From positions 62,001 to 126,000 of the forward strand of contig NZ_SPQK01000006.1 in assembly GCF_004570875.1 (NCBI RefSeq): a stretch of DNA of 64,000 nucleotides. The letters are read 5' to 3'. This DNA is from Blastococcus sp. CT_GayMR16. GTDB lineage: Bacteria > Actinomycetota > Actinomycetes > Mycobacteriales > Geodermatophilaceae. The notes under the pieces were generated by a model that saw nothing but the letters and a program-made list of their open reading frames with translations, was not told the DNA's origin and searched no databases. Made by a program: the position numbers and the translations under genes. Position 1 is the stretch's first letter. Every line of letters starts with the position of its first letter. Below are positions 14,415 through 23,455 of this stretch, in pieces.

Positions 14415-15285
14415 CGCCGTGCGGCCAGACCGCGAGCAGGGTGCGCACCCCGGCGACCAGTGTCAGCGGCCGGTCCAGCATCGGGTGGTGGCCCGCGTCG
14501 GGCAGGTCGACCACCGGCAGGTGCCCGCCGACCAGTCCGGCCATCTCCGCTGCCATCGTGGGGCTCACCATGCCCTTCTCGCAGCGGAACAGCGCCACCG
14601 GACCGGTCACCCGGGGCAGCAGCTGGGTGAGCAGGGGACGCGTTCCCCAGAAGTTCGGATCGAACTTCCACCGCCAGCCGTCGGAGTCGTGGCGCAGAGA
14701 CCCGCGGGCGACGTGGTCGTGGACGTAGGGCAGCAGGACGTCCTGCCGCGGGATCGTCCGGAAGTGGCTGATCGCCTCCTCGGCGGTCGGGTACGGCCGG
14801 TGCGGGCGTCGCCTCCGGTCGCGCAGCCGCTCGTCCTCGGGCGGCTGGCGGTCGATGGGGGAGTCGATGACGGCGACGGCCGAGACCGTCCCGGGGAGCT
14901 CGACGCCGATGGTCAGCGCGACCCACCCGCCCATGCTGTGGCCCAGGACGACGGGGCGGTCCAGCTCCTCGGCGGCGGCCACGGCCGCGACCTCGCGCGC
15001 CCAGAGCGACATGGCGTAGGTGTCGCGCCGGCCGCTGTCGCCGTGCCCGGACAGGTCGACGGCCACGACCCGGTGCGAGTGCAGCTGCGGTGCGATGTGG
15101 TCCCACCAGCCCGAGTGCGCCGCGCCACCGTGCACGAGGACGAGGCCGGGCAGCGATCTGTCGCCCCAGGCCCGGTAGTGGACGGGCACGCCCTCGACCT
15201 CGACGTCCTCGTGGGCCGGCGCGGCGGCCAGCGCCTGCACGAACCAGTCGGGCGCGTCAGCCCGCTCGGCCGGGGAACGGGACAT
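14410..15285 (-). CDS. Alpha/beta hydrolase
   Basis: A 291-residue alpha/beta hydrolase with the oxyanion motif LVHGGAAHSGWW, the nucleophile elbow GHSMGGW (Ser at about 117) and the C-terminal catalytic His in PDAGHHPMLDRP. A cap region (residues 150-220) holds a charged run of Arg and a WRWKFDPNFWG phrase that recurs in the other hydrolases of this window (WRWKHDQF at 33.5 kb, WAWRYDRP at 21.9 kb). They may form one paralogous group acting on CoA esters, lactones or ring-cleavage products. No signal peptide is present. The gene is single, convergent with the thiolase operon. Substrate is unknown. Confidence 0.8.
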   Translation of the reverse strand: MSRSPAERADAPDWFVQALAAAPAHEDVEVEGVPVHYRAWGDRSLPGLVLVHGGAAHSGWWDHIAPQLHSHRVVAVDLSGHGDSGRRDTYAMSLWAREVAAVAAAEELDRPVVLGHSMGGWVALTIGVELPGTVSAVAVIDSPIDRQPPEDERLRDRRRRPHRPYPTAEEAISHFRTIPRQDVLLPYVHDHVARGSLRHDSDGWRWKFDPNFWGTRPLLTQLLPRVTGPVALFRCEKGMVSPTMAAEMAGLVGGHLPVVDLPDAGHHPMLDRPLTLVAGVRTLLAVWPHGA

Positions 15286-15366
15286 CCCCGCACGCTACCC
15301 AGCCGATGAGTTCCGCCCGGCGGTGGAGTCCAGGACACTGACGGGTCCAGAAGGAAGGGGCGCACG

Positions 15367-15663
15367 ATGGGTGGCACACCGGCGGGCGGCGGCCCGCTCG
15401 ACAGGGAGTTCACCGCCACGATGGTCCGGAGCCCGGCAGCGGGTGGATGGACCTACGTGCAGATGCCCGGGTCGGCCGAGTACTTCGGCACGCGCGGGCT
15501 GGTGAAGGTCCGCGGCCGGGTCGACGGGCACCCGTTCGAGAGCTCGTTCATGGCCCTGGGCGACGGCACCCACAAGCTGCCCGTGAAGGCCGACGTCCGG
15601 AAGGCGATCGGGAAGCAGGCCGGCGACACGGTGACGGTGCACCTGGACGAGCGGCTCGGCTGA
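15367..15663 (+). CDS. DUF1905 domain protein
   Basis: A 98-residue protein that is almost entirely one DUF1905 domain. It contains [20 protein letters not shown], then [20 protein letters not shown] and [14 protein letters not shown]. The family is a small beta barrel of unknown biochemical role, often joined to a YdeI-like segment that is missing here. ATG 15367 follows AAGGAAGGGG. It is a single gene between divergent hydrolase and convergent antiporter genes. Confidence 0.8.
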   Translation: MGGTPAGGGPLDREFTATMVRSPAAGGWTYVQMPGSAEYFGTRGLVKVRGRVDGHPFESSFMALGDGTHKLPVKADVRKAIGKQAGDTVTVHLDERLG

Positions 15664-15681
15664 GCGATCCCCGCCGAGGGG

Positions 15682-17358
15682 TCAGCGGGTGCTCCGCGTG
15701 GGGAGCAGGCCCTCCTCGTGGTCGAGCTCGCGCTCCAGCGTGCGCAGGCTCTCGTCGGGGAGCCGGCCCACGTCGCGCCAGCGCAGCAGCTCACCACGCT
15801 GGGCCTCGATGACCGACCGGCGCAGTCGCAGCGCGGCCTCGTACTCCGGCGACAGCGGTATCTCCCCGGCCTCGGCACCCTCCAGCAGGTCCAGCCGGTG
15901 GCGGTACCGGTTCAGCCGCGTGCGCAGCTGCCCCCGGATGGCGGTGATCGCCCGGTCGTCGACGTCGTCGTGCTGCTCGGCCTCCATCTCGTCGAGACGG
16001 CGCAGGGCGGCCTCGACCGCGGCCACCCGGGCCTCGTTGCGCAGGCGCGCCTGATCCGCGGCATCCGCCCGCAGGCCCAGCGCCCGCACCAGGGGGGCGA
16101 ACGTGAGCCCCTGCCCGACGAGGGTGACCAGCACGGCCAGGAACGCGCAGAAGAGCAGCAGGGTGCGGTCGGGGAACGGGCTGCCGTCGTCGGTGACCAG
16201 CGGCAGCGTGAAGATCGCGGCCAGGCTGATCACCCCGCGGGTACCCGCCCAGCTCAGGACGACGATCTCCCGCCCCGAGAGCCGGCCGGGAGCGCCGTGC
16301 CCCGGGGCGCTGTCCGGCTCGCCGTCCCCATCGAGGTCCTGGTCGGTCAGCCGCATGTGCAGCGACTGCGGCAGGTGCTCGGTCAGCCACAGCCACAGCG
16401 GCCGGAGCAGGAGCACCACGCCGACCGTGATCGCGGACGCCGTGACGATCGTCGACGTCTCGTACTCCCCGAGCCCACGGATGACGGTCGGCAGCTGCTG
16501 GCCGATGAGCAGGAAGACGAATCCCTCGAGCAGGAAGTCGACCAGCCGCCACACGGCGTCGGTCTGCAAGCGGCTGGCACCGGAGGCCCAGCTCGGGTTG
16601 TTGTGGCCGATGATCAGTCCGGCCACGACCACGGCGAGCACCCCGGAGACGTGCACGGACTCCCCGAGCAGGTAGGCGACGAACGGCGTCGCCAGCGAGA
16701 TCGCGTTCGACGACAGCGGGTCCGCCCGCAGCCTCCGCAGCGGCCGCACGCCGTAGGCGACCGCCACGCCCGCCACCACACCGCCGACGGAGGCGAGCAG
16801 GAACTGGCCGAGTGCCGCCGGGGTCGAGAAGCCGTCGCCCCGGGCCGCGGAGACGGCGACCGCCAGGATGGTGAGGGCGGTGGCGTCGTTGAGCAGTCCC
16901 TCGCCCTGGATCAGCGTGATCAGCCTCGGTGGCAGACCGGCCTTGCGGCCGACGGCGAGCGCGGCCACCGGGTCGGGCGGGGCCACCGCCGCGCCGAGTG
17001 CGATGCCGGCGGCCACGGTCGCACCGGCGACGAAGAGCCCGAACCCGATCCCGATCACCACTGCGGTGACCAGGACCAGCAGCACCGACAGGCTGACCAC
17101 GGTGCGCAGGTTCCGGCGGATCGCGGTCAGCGAGGAGTCCAGCGCGGCGCTGTAGAGCAGCGGCGGGAGGACCAGGGTGAGGACGAGCTCGGGGTCCAGG
17201 GTGATGTTGGGCCCCGGCAGGAGCGCGTAGCCGATGCCGACGAGGGTCAGCAGGGCCGCGGCGGGCAGGCCGGTCCGCTCGGCGACCCAGCGCACGGCGA
17301 CGAGGACCGCCACGCCTCCGAGGACCAGCAGCAACATCGTCTCGGCGCTCACTGCCAC
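15682..17358 (-). CDS. Na+/H+ antiporter, CPA1 (NhaP-like) family
   Basis: A 558-residue membrane protein with about 12 hydrophobic segments between residues 5 and 420 and a charged helical cytoplasmic tail of about 130 residues. Family marks are LVLPPLLYSAALDSSL, GAAVAPPDPVAALAV, and the ion-binding GEGLLNDATALTIL with the Asn-Asp pair. SWAGTRGVISLAAIFTLPL is the conserved later segment. It should exchange protons for Na+ (or K+) at the cytoplasmic membrane in pH or salt homeostasis. ATG 17358. The downstream end lies close to the DUF1905 gene, convergent, without an obvious terminator. Confidence 0.9.
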   Translation of the reverse strand: MAVSAETMLLLVLGGVAVLVAVRWVAERTGLPAAALLTLVGIGYALLPGPNITLDPELVLTLVLPPLLYSAALDSSLTAIRRNLRTVVSLSVLLVLVTAVVIGIGFGLFVAGATVAAGIALGAAVAPPDPVAALAVGRKAGLPPRLITLIQGEGLLNDATALTILAVAVSAARGDGFSTPAALGQFLLASVGGVVAGVAVAYGVRPLRRLRADPLSSNAISLATPFVAYLLGESVHVSGVLAVVVAGLIIGHNNPSWASGASRLQTDAVWRLVDFLLEGFVFLLIGQQLPTVIRGLGEYETSTIVTASAITVGVVLLLRPLWLWLTEHLPQSLHMRLTDQDLDGDGEPDSAPGHGAPGRLSGREIVVLSWAGTRGVISLAAIFTLPLVTDDGSPFPDRTLLLFCAFLAVLVTLVGQGLTFAPLVRALGLRADAADQARLRNEARVAAVEAALRRLDEMEAEQHDDVDDRAITAIRGQLRTRLNRYRHRLDLLEGAEAGEIPLSPEYEAALRLRRSVIEAQRGELLRWRDVGRLPDESLRTLERELDHEEGLLPTRSTR

Positions 17359-17437
17359 ATCCTCCCGGACGGGAGGTGCGCGCCCCGGCAGGCGAGGCCC
17401 TCCCGGCTGTGAGGTGAGTCCGGCGACCCGCGCCCGG

Positions 17438-17641
17438 CTACCGCGATCGCTGCTGTCGGCGCGCGATCACGACGAGCACGCCGAGAACGACTGCCAGTGG
17501 CACCCAGGACGGCACCCCGAACGGCCCCAGGATGAGCCCGACGAGGAAGATCAGGAGCTGGAAGCCGACGACGAACGCGACGAGCAGCACCACCCAGAAG
17601 AGAACGGGCCGTTCCGTCTGCATGCGGCGCAAGTAGTCCAT
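17438..17641 (-). CDS. Small membrane protein, 67 aa
   Basis: A short protein with two predicted membrane segments, FWVVLLVAFVVGFQLLIFLV and PSWVPLAVVLGVLVVI, flanked by basic ends (N-terminal YLRRMQTERP, C-terminal ARRQQRSR). No family is recognised. ATG 17641 has GGAGAGGG upstream. It lies between RNase J and the antiporter on the same strand; no enzyme motif is seen. Confidence 0.7.
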   Translation of the reverse strand: MDYLRRMQTERPVLFWVVLLVAFVVGFQLLIFLVGLILGPFGVPSWVPLAVVLGVLVVIARRQQRSR

Positions 17642-17725
17642 CGCCCTCTCCTCGGTCTACAGCGGCGGGGCCACAGGAAGCATCGGCACCATGAGGACGG
17701 ACATGAAGGCGACCGCCCCCCGGAC

Positions 17726-17750
17726 AACGCCCCGGCCGGGGGAGGGCGTT
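17726..17750 (-). terminator. Hairpin terminator after RNase J
   Basis: AACGCCCC and GGAGGGCGTT form a 7-8 bp stem directly downstream of the stop at 17755. Confidence 0.5.
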
Positions 17751-17754
17751 CCCG

Positions 17755-19440
17755 TCAGGCGTCGATGACGATCGGGATGACCATCGGGCTGCGCCGGTAG
17801 GTGCGGTGCGCCCACTGGCCGACGGCACGGGAGATCAGCTGCTCGAGCTGGATGGCGCCACCCACGCCCTCCTCGGCCGCCCGGGCCAACGCCTTCTCGA
17901 TCAGCGGCTCGACCTCGGTGAAGGTGGACTCGTCGTGGACGAAGCCGCGGGCGAGGAAGTCCGGCGGCTCGGCCAGCCGCCCGGTGTCGGCGTCGACGAT
18001 GGCGACGACGGTGATGACGCCCTCCTCGGCGAGGTTGCGCCGGTCCTTCAGGTGCGCCTCGGTCGCGCCCCCGACGGTCTCGCCGTCCACGTAGACGTTG
18101 CCCGCGGAGACCTTGCCGGTGATGGACACCCGGCCGTTCACCAGGTCCACCACGAAGCCGTCCTCGGCGAGGACGACGCCCTTGGGGTGCACGCCGGTGC
18201 GGATCGCGAGGTCACCGTTGGCCCGCAGGTGCCGCCACTCGCCGTGCACCGGCATCACGTTGCGGGGCTGAACGAGGTTGTAGCAGTAGACGAGCTCGCC
18301 GGCGCTGGCGTGGCCGGAGACGTGCACCTTCGCGTTCCCCTTGTGGACGACGTTCGCGCCCCAGCGGGTGAGCTCGTTGATGACCCGGTAGATCGCGTTC
18401 TCGTTGCCCGGGATGAGCGAGCTCGCCAGCAGCACAGTGTCGCCCTCGGTGACCCGGATGACGTGGTCGCGGTTGGCCATGCGCGACAGCGCGGCCATGG
18501 GCTCCCCCTGGGAACCGGTGCAGACCAGGCACACCTGGTTCGCGGGCAGCTTCTCCAGCACCTTCATGTCGACGACCAGGCCGTCGGGCACGTTCAGGTA
18601 GCCGAGATCCCGGGCGATGCCCATGTTGCGGACCATCGACCGGCCGACGAAGGCCACCTTGCGGCCGTGCGCGTGCGCCTGGTCGAGCACCTGCTGGATC
18701 CGGTGCACGTGGCTGGCGAAGCTCGAGACGATGACGCGGCGGGGGGCGGTGCGGAACACCTTCTCGATGGCGGGGACGAGCTCGCCCTCCGACATCGTGA
18801 AGCCCGGCACCTCGGCGTTGGTCGAGTCGGTCAGGAAGAGGTCGACACCCTCCTCACCGAGCCGGGCGAAACCGCGCAGGTCGGTGATCCGCCGGTCGAG
18901 GGGGAACTGGTCCATCTTGAAGTCGCCGGTGTGCAGCACCAGGCCGGCGGCGGTGCGGATGGCCACAGCGAGCGCGTCGGGGATGGAGTGGTTCACGGCG
19001 AGGAACTCGAGGTCGAACGGGCCGAAGGACACCTCGTCGCCCTCGGCCACCTCGCGGGTGACCGGCTTGATCTTGTGCTCCTTGAGCTTGGCGTCAATGA
19101 ACGCCAGCGTGAGCCGGGAGCCGACCAGGGGGATGTCGCGCCGCTCGCGCAGCAGGTAGGGCACGCCGCCGATGTGGTCCTCGTGGCCGTGGGTGAGCAC
19201 GATCGCGACGACGTCGTCCATCCGGTCCCGGATCGAGGTGAAGTCGGGGAGGATGACGTCGATGCCGGGCTGGTGCTCCTCGGGGAAGAGCACGCCGCAG
19301 TCGACGATCAGCAACTTCCCGGCGTGCTCGAAGACGGTCATGTTGCGACCGATCTCGCCGAGGCCCCCCAGCGCGATCACGCGCAGGCCGCCCTCGGGCA
19401 GGGCCGGCGGTGTCCGGAGTTCGGGGTGGGAGCGACTCAT
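17755..19440 (-). CDS. rnj: Ribonuclease J
   Basis: A 561-residue cytoplasmic exo/endoribonuclease of the metallo-beta-lactamase/beta-CASP family, for 5' RNA processing and decay. The zinc motif HGHEDHIGG lies at about residues 84-92, further ligands are in HTGDFKMD and HVSGHAS, and the beta-CASP part includes CTGSQGEPMAALSRM. Length fits actinobacterial RNase J. The start is set at ATG 19440 (MSRSHPELRTPP); the frame is open a further 27 codons upstream, but that stretch has no homologous look. In many actinobacteria rnj follows dapA; here it lies behind the csp gene and its terminator, with its own promoter likely in 19441-19510. Confidence 0.95.
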   Translation of the reverse strand: MSRSHPELRTPPALPEGGLRVIALGGLGEIGRNMTVFEHAGKLLIVDCGVLFPEEHQPGIDVILPDFTSIRDRMDDVVAIVLTHGHEDHIGGVPYLLRERRDIPLVGSRLTLAFIDAKLKEHKIKPVTREVAEGDEVSFGPFDLEFLAVNHSIPDALAVAIRTAAGLVLHTGDFKMDQFPLDRRITDLRGFARLGEEGVDLFLTDSTNAEVPGFTMSEGELVPAIEKVFRTAPRRVIVSSFASHVHRIQQVLDQAHAHGRKVAFVGRSMVRNMGIARDLGYLNVPDGLVVDMKVLEKLPANQVCLVCTGSQGEPMAALSRMANRDHVIRVTEGDTVLLASSLIPGNENAIYRVINELTRWGANVVHKGNAKVHVSGHASAGELVYCYNLVQPRNVMPVHGEWRHLRANGDLAIRTGVHPKGVVLAEDGFVVDLVNGRVSITGKVSAGNVYVDGETVGGATEAHLKDRRNLAEEGVITVVAIVDADTGRLAEPPDFLARGFVHDESTFTEVEPLIEKALARAAEEGVGGAIQLEQLISRAVGQWAHRTYRRSPMVIPIVIDA

Positions 19441-19510
19441 ACCCCGAACGTTACGGCGGCGCTTCGACGGCCCGGCGAGGGGCATTGTGGACGGCCGCCG
19501 GAAATGCGAA

Positions 19511-19546
19511 ACGGGGGCCACGGCGCCGAAGCGCCGTGACCCCCGT
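19511..19546 (-). terminator. Strong hairpin terminator after the cold-shock gene
   Basis: 16-bp arms 19511-19526 and 19531-19546 with one mismatch and a 4-base CGAA loop, 23 bases behind the csp stop codon. Confidence 0.8.
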
Positions 19547-19569
19547 TCCGGAAGATCAGATCCAGTGGA

Positions 19570-19773
19570 TCAGATCGCGCGGACGTTCTCCGCCTGGGGG
19601 CCCTTCTGGCCCTGCGTGACGTCGAACTCGACCTGCTGGCCCTCGTCGAGGGACTTGTAGCCCTCCGACACGATGGCGGAGTAGTGGCAGAAGACGTCAG
19701 CGCCGCCGCCGTCCTGGGCGATGAAGCCGAAGCCCTTCTCCGCGTTGAACCACTTCACAGTTCCCTGAGCCAT
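19570..19773 (-). CDS. Cold-shock protein, CspA family
   Basis: A 67-residue single cold-shock domain, an RNA/ssDNA chaperone. RNP1 is visible as KGFGFI (residues 13-18) and RNP2 as DVFCHYS (26-32), with Cys where many members have Val. It starts [18 protein letters not shown] as usual. It has a long non-coding stretch upstream (19774-20101), as expected for csp mRNAs whose leader affects translation at low temperature, and a strong terminator downstream. Confidence 0.95.
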   Translation of the reverse strand: MAQGTVKWFNAEKGFGFIAQDGGGADVFCHYSAIVSEGYKSLDEGQQVEFDVTQGQKGPQAENVRAI

Positions 19774-20101
19774 GCTGTTTTTCTCATTCCGTGCAGGGGG
19801 TGTCCGGACCGGCTAGTGCCGATCTTCGGGCCGCCGCACCGACCGGCAGGACCGAGAAGGAACGTCAGGCAGAGACGACTGCGGACGTTCAAGAACGAGG
19901 CAGAGGCACAACAGCGACCGACGTGAACCTTACGCTGTCGAACGCGATCTTGGCCATCCCGGCCGTCCGGCGTGCCGTTCGTCACCCCCAGGGCCTGTTC
20001 CCCCGGGTAGCCCGCCCGCATTCGCCCGGTGGCGGGAAGTCGTGTCATCGTGCTCGCCGAGGGCAGGGCAGGGAGCCCGCTCCACGCGCCCCGGAGGCTG
20101 C
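19774..20101. other. Non-coding gap: csp leader and divergent promoter region
   Basis: 328 bases with no convincing gene on either strand. The part next to csp (19774-19930) has low G+C for this genome, a run of five T (minus-strand AAAAACAGC before the ATG) and purine-rich tracts, consistent with a csp 5' untranslated leader. The part next to 20101 is G+C-rich and should hold the promoter of the methyltransferase gene. I see no clear -10/-35 pair or riboswitch. Confidence 0.5.
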
Positions 20102-20692
20102 ATGAACCAGCACATCGCCGATCGGCTGCGCTTCCTGCGCGCCTTCGCGGCCAATCCGCGTCAGGTCGGGGCGATCCTGCCGACGTCCCGGCAGGCGGTC
20201 AGGGACATGCTCGACCTGGGCGACGTCGCCGGAGCGGACCTGGTGGTCGAGCTGGGCGCGGGGACCGGCGTCCAGACCGGCGAGATCCTGGCCCGCATGC
20301 GGCCGGACGCGCGCCTGGTCGCGCTCGAGATCGATCTGCGGCTGGCCGAGCTGCTCGAGGAGCGGTTCGACGACCCGCGGCTGCAGGTCGTCGCCGACTC
20401 GGCCGAGAACCTGGCGGAGCACCTGGACGGCGAGCAGGCCGACGTCCTGGTGTGCGCGCTGCCATTCACCTCGCTGGAGCCAGGGCTGCGCCGGCGCATC
20501 CTGGAGTCGCTGCCGAAGGCGATCGCACCGCGCGGGGTCGCACTGGTCATCCAGTACTCCCCGCTGATCCAGTCCGAGCTGCGCCGGCTCTTCCCGTCGG
20601 TCCGTCGCCGGATCTCGGTGATGAACGTGCCCCCGGCGTTCCTCTTCGCCTGCCGGCTGGAGGCCGGCGCCGGGTCCGACGGCGGTAGCTGA
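20102..20692 (+). CDS. SAM-dependent methyltransferase, phospholipid N-methyltransferase-like
   Basis: A 196-residue class I methyltransferase. The opening FLRAFAANPRQVGAILPTSRQA resembles the N-terminus of Pmt-type phosphatidylethanolamine N-methyltransferases and rRNA adenine dimethylase relatives. The SAM motif is VVELGAGTGVQTGEIL (about residues 48-63), followed by LVALEIDLRLAELL (acidic loop) and a motif IV region VLVCALPFTSL. The hydrophobic patch in VALVIQYSPLIQSELRRLF fits membrane lipid work. ATG 20102 has GGAGG upstream. It may methylate a lipid headgroup; RNA as substrate is the alternative. No neighbour clarifies the role. Confidence 0.7.
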   Translation: MNQHIADRLRFLRAFAANPRQVGAILPTSRQAVRDMLDLGDVAGADLVVELGAGTGVQTGEILARMRPDARLVALEIDLRLAELLEERFDDPRLQVVADSAENLAEHLDGEQADVLVCALPFTSLEPGLRRRILESLPKAIAPRGVALVIQYSPLIQSELRRLFPSVRRRISVMNVPPAFLFACRLEAGAGSDGGS

Positions 20693-20810
20693 CCGCAGGC
20701 CGGCAGGAACGTCTCGTCCCGGGCGTGCGCGCGACGGTGTTCCCGCCGGTCGGCTCCGCCCATACTCGGCATCCGCGTTCGACGGGGAGCGCCGAGGAAA
20801 GGGACGATCC

Positions 20811-21698
20811 ATGCAGCGGCTCATCGACGCCCACACCCACACGCAGCCCTCACCGGCCGCCACCCAGGAGTTCCTGGACGCCCTTCCCGTCGGGCCGCCG
20901 CGGCCACTGCAGGGAACGGTCGACGAGCTGATCGCGGGCATGGACGCCAACGGTCTGGACTGGACCCTGATCGTTCCCTGGTTCGCGGGCATGGACATCG
21001 TGAACGCCGCCGTCGAGGCCGGCCGCGACCGGGACGAGGCCGGCGCGGAGGTCGTCGCCCGCTGGCGTGACCTCAACGCCTGGGCGGCGAAGTCGGCGCA
21101 CGACAACCCCACCCGCATCGTCGCCGTGGTCGGGCTCGACCCCGTGCTCATGTCTCCCGACCTCATCGCCAGCGAGGTGAGGACCCGGCTGGCAGAGGGC
21201 GCCAGCGGCCTGAAGGTGGCACCGACCTACATCGGACTGCGGCCCGACGACGAACGCATGGAGATCGTCTGGAAGCTCGCTCAGGAGCACGGTGTGCCGA
21301 TCCTGTCGGAGTCCGGCAGCACGGACTACGGCCACACGCTGCTCGCCCGGCCCGAGTACTTCGAGGAGGTGCTGCGGAGCTATCCGGACGTCGTCGTCCA
21401 GCTGGCGCACCTGGGCCAGGGTGGTGAGGCCGAGATCGCCCGGCTCAACGCCGCGTACGGCAACGTCTACACCGACACCGCGATGCGCCTGGGCGGGCCG
21501 GCCATGGGCGACCTGGGCCCGGCCGAGCTGGTCGACCTGATCCGGCTGGTCGGCGCCGACCGGGTCATGTTCGGCACCAACTACCCGATCGTGGACCAGG
21601 TCGAATACGCGGCGCTGCTCCGGGCGCTCCCGCTGACGGAGGACGAGCTGCGCCTCGTCGGGCACGACAACGCCGAGCGCGTCTGGGGTGCGCGCTGA
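20811..21698 (+). CDS. Amidohydrolase family 2 (PF04909-like)
   Basis: A 295-residue TIM-barrel metal-dependent hydrolase or decarboxylase. Metal motif IDAHTHTQP is at the N-terminus (residues 5-13). Later barrel motifs include GLKVAPTYIGLRPDD, LAHLGQGGEAEI (His) and MFGTNYPIVDQVEYA (Asp at the eighth strand). The family includes ACMSD-type decarboxylases and ring-opening hydrolases such as LigI. The gene opens the catabolic region and converges on a hydrolase gene only 3 bases away. ATG 20811 follows GAGGAAAGGGACG. Substrate is unknown. Confidence 0.8.
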   Translation: MQRLIDAHTHTQPSPAATQEFLDALPVGPPRPLQGTVDELIAGMDANGLDWTLIVPWFAGMDIVNAAVEAGRDRDEAGAEVVARWRDLNAWAAKSAHDNPTRIVAVVGLDPVLMSPDLIASEVRTRLAEGASGLKVAPTYIGLRPDDERMEIVWKLAQEHGVPILSESGSTDYGHTLLARPEYFEEVLRSYPDVVVQLAHLGQGGEAEIARLNAAYGNVYTDTAMRLGGPAMGDLGPAELVDLIRLVGADRVMFGTNYPIVDQVEYAALLRALPLTEDELRLVGHDNAERVWGAR

Positions 21699-21701
21699 CG
21701 G

Positions 21702-22613
21702 TCAGCCGGGAGCCAGCGCCGTCCGGAGCAGCGCGGTGAGCTCCCGCGGGCGGTCGGACTGGACCGAGTGGCCGGCCCCGTCGACGACCTCCACCGTCAC
21801 GTCCGGCCGGCGACGGCGGAACTCCGCCACGTCCTCGTCGCCGACGAACGCGGAGTCCCCGCCCCGGACCAGCGTCACCGGGGCGGGGGTCGCGGCGACG
21901 TCGTCCCACAGCCGGGCGAAGGAGTGGGGCCCCATGTCCCGCGGCCGGTCGTAGCGCCAGGCCCACCGGCCGTCGGGCAGTTGCCGGGAGTTGTGCACGA
22001 CCCCGCGCCGCACCGACCCCGGCGGCCGGCGAGGGGCCGCCGCCGTGGCCGCGGCCACCATGGTCTCGAGGTCGTCGAAGGTCTCCGGGCCACCGACGAG
22101 GGCGGTCGTTCCCCGCTGGACGGTGGTCATGGCCTCGACCCGCGCCATCACCGACGGCGTCACGTCGACCACCACGAGCCGGGAGACCGTGCCGGGGTGG
22201 CGCCCCGCCAGGGCGATCGCGGTGAGGCCGCCCATCGACATCCCCACGACGGGGACGTCCCGGACCGACTCGGCGGCCAGGGCGGCCGCGACGGTGCCGG
22301 CGGTGGTGTCGGGGGAGTAGTCCCGGTCCTCGCGCCAGTCGGAGTGTCCGTGCCCCGGGAGGTCGATCGCGAGGGCAGGCAGCTCGAGACCGATCAGGAC
22401 GGTGTCCCAGGTGTGCGCGTTCTGGCCCCCGCCGTGGAGGAACACCACCTGAGGCGGGCCCTCGCCCCAGCGGAGGGCGCTGACCCGTCCCTGCGGGGTG
22501 GTCGTCGTGGTGCGTCGGACGGGCGGCAGCGCGGCGACCGGTACCCCCACCTCGGCGGCGTTCTCGGGGAGCAGGGCGAACTCGTCGCCGGCGGGCTGGT
22601 GGTCCTCGGTCAT
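21702..22613 (-). CDS. Alpha/beta hydrolase
   Basis: A 303-residue hydrolase. Oxyanion motif VVFLHGGGQNAHTWD, nucleophile elbow GMSMGGL (Ser at about 126), and catalytic His in VDGAGHSVQSDRPREL; the acid is probably in LVRGGDSAFVGDED. The cap contains RWAWRYDRPRDMGPHSF, similar to the hydrolase at 14.4 kb. There is no signal peptide. It is divergent from the crotonase at 22684 with a 70-base gap that should hold two promoters. It may hydrolyse a ring-cleavage product or ester of the catabolic substrate. Confidence 0.8.
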   Translation of the reverse strand: MTEDHQPAGDEFALLPENAAEVGVPVAALPPVRRTTTTTPQGRVSALRWGEGPPQVVFLHGGGQNAHTWDTVLIGLELPALAIDLPGHGHSDWREDRDYSPDTTAGTVAAALAAESVRDVPVVGMSMGGLTAIALAGRHPGTVSRLVVVDVTPSVMARVEAMTTVQRGTTALVGGPETFDDLETMVAAATAAAPRRPPGSVRRGVVHNSRQLPDGRWAWRYDRPRDMGPHSFARLWDDVAATPAPVTLVRGGDSAFVGDEDVAEFRRRRPDVTVEVVDGAGHSVQSDRPRELTALLRTALAPG

Positions 22614-22683
22614 CGTGCGCCTGCTTCCTGACCTGCTGGGTCGACGATCATCCTGGGCACGCCTCGCGGGTTAGGGTCCGATC

Positions 22684-23433
22684 GTGGCGGTCGTCGAGGA
22701 GCAGCGCGGCCGGGTGCTCCTCGTGCGGATCGAACGCGAGGAGAAGCGCAACGCGATCGACGTCGCCACCGCCCTCGGCATCTCCGCCGCCCTCGACCGG
22801 CTCGACGACGATCCCGACCTCTGGGCCGGCGTGCTCACCGGGACGACAGCAGTCTTCTGCGCCGGCACCGACCTGAAGGACGGCGCGGGCGCGGTCACCG
22901 AGCGCGGCGGCGAGTACGGCGTCATCCGTCGGCGCCGGGCGAAGCCGCTGATCGCCGCCGTCGAGGGCCCCGCGTTCGGCGGCGGCTTCGAGATCGTGCT
23001 CGCCTGCGACCTCGTCGTCGCCTCGACCACCGCGCGGTTCGCGCTGCCGGAGAGCCGGCGGGGCGTGATCGCCACGTCGGGCGCGCTGTTCCGGGCCGCC
23101 CGCGCGCTGCCGCGCAACGTCGCCACGGAGATGCTCATCGCGGGCACTGTGTTCGACGCCGAGCGCATGCACGCCGTCGGCGTCGTCAACCGGGTCACCG
23201 AGGCGGGCGGTGCCGTCGAGGCGGCACTGGCCCTGGCCGAGGAGGTCTGTGCCTCCTCTCCGGTCAGCGTCCGGGAGACGCTCGCGGCGCTGGCCGGGCA
23301 GGACGAGGACGACGACGCCCGCGGCTGGGCCGCGACGGCCACCGCGCTGGAGGCGATCCTCGCCTCCGAGGACATGCACGAGGGCGTCACCGCCTTCTTC
23401 GAGCGCCGGCCGCCGCAGTGGAGCGGGCGCTGA
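22684..23433 (+). CDS. Enoyl-CoA hydratase/isomerase family protein
   Basis: A 249-residue crotonase with VLTGTTAVFCAGTDLKDGAG and VEGPAFGGGFEIVLACDLVV as oxyanion-hole strands. The residue at the first hydratase Glu position reads PESRRGVIATSGALF, and LPRNVATEMLIAGT provides the second Glu. It ends FFERRPPQWSGR. GTG 22684 starts the protein. First gene of a three-gene operon: the next gene begins 22 bases downstream and the third overlaps. It acts on a CoA thioester; hydratase, isomerase and hydrolase activities cannot be told apart by sequence alone. Confidence 0.82.
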   Translation: MAVVEEQRGRVLLVRIEREEKRNAIDVATALGISAALDRLDDDPDLWAGVLTGTTAVFCAGTDLKDGAGAVTERGGEYGVIRRRRAKPLIAAVEGPAFGGGFEIVLACDLVVASTTARFALPESRRGVIATSGALFRAARALPRNVATEMLIAGTVFDAERMHAVGVVNRVTEAGGAVEAALALAEEVCASSPVSVRETLAALAGQDEDDDARGWAATATALEAILASEDMHEGVTAFFERRPPQWSGR

Positions 23434-23455
23434 CCGAGTGACCGGGAGGGCACCG

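Noticed and set aside
15718-17412. Long plus-strand frame opposite the Na+/H+ antiporter
   Set aside because: Antisense shadow rich in Gln, Arg and Asp without any domain; the antiporter is certain.
17806-19539. Long plus-strand frame opposite RNase J
   Set aside because: Shadow of the rnj frame; no motif or ribosome site.
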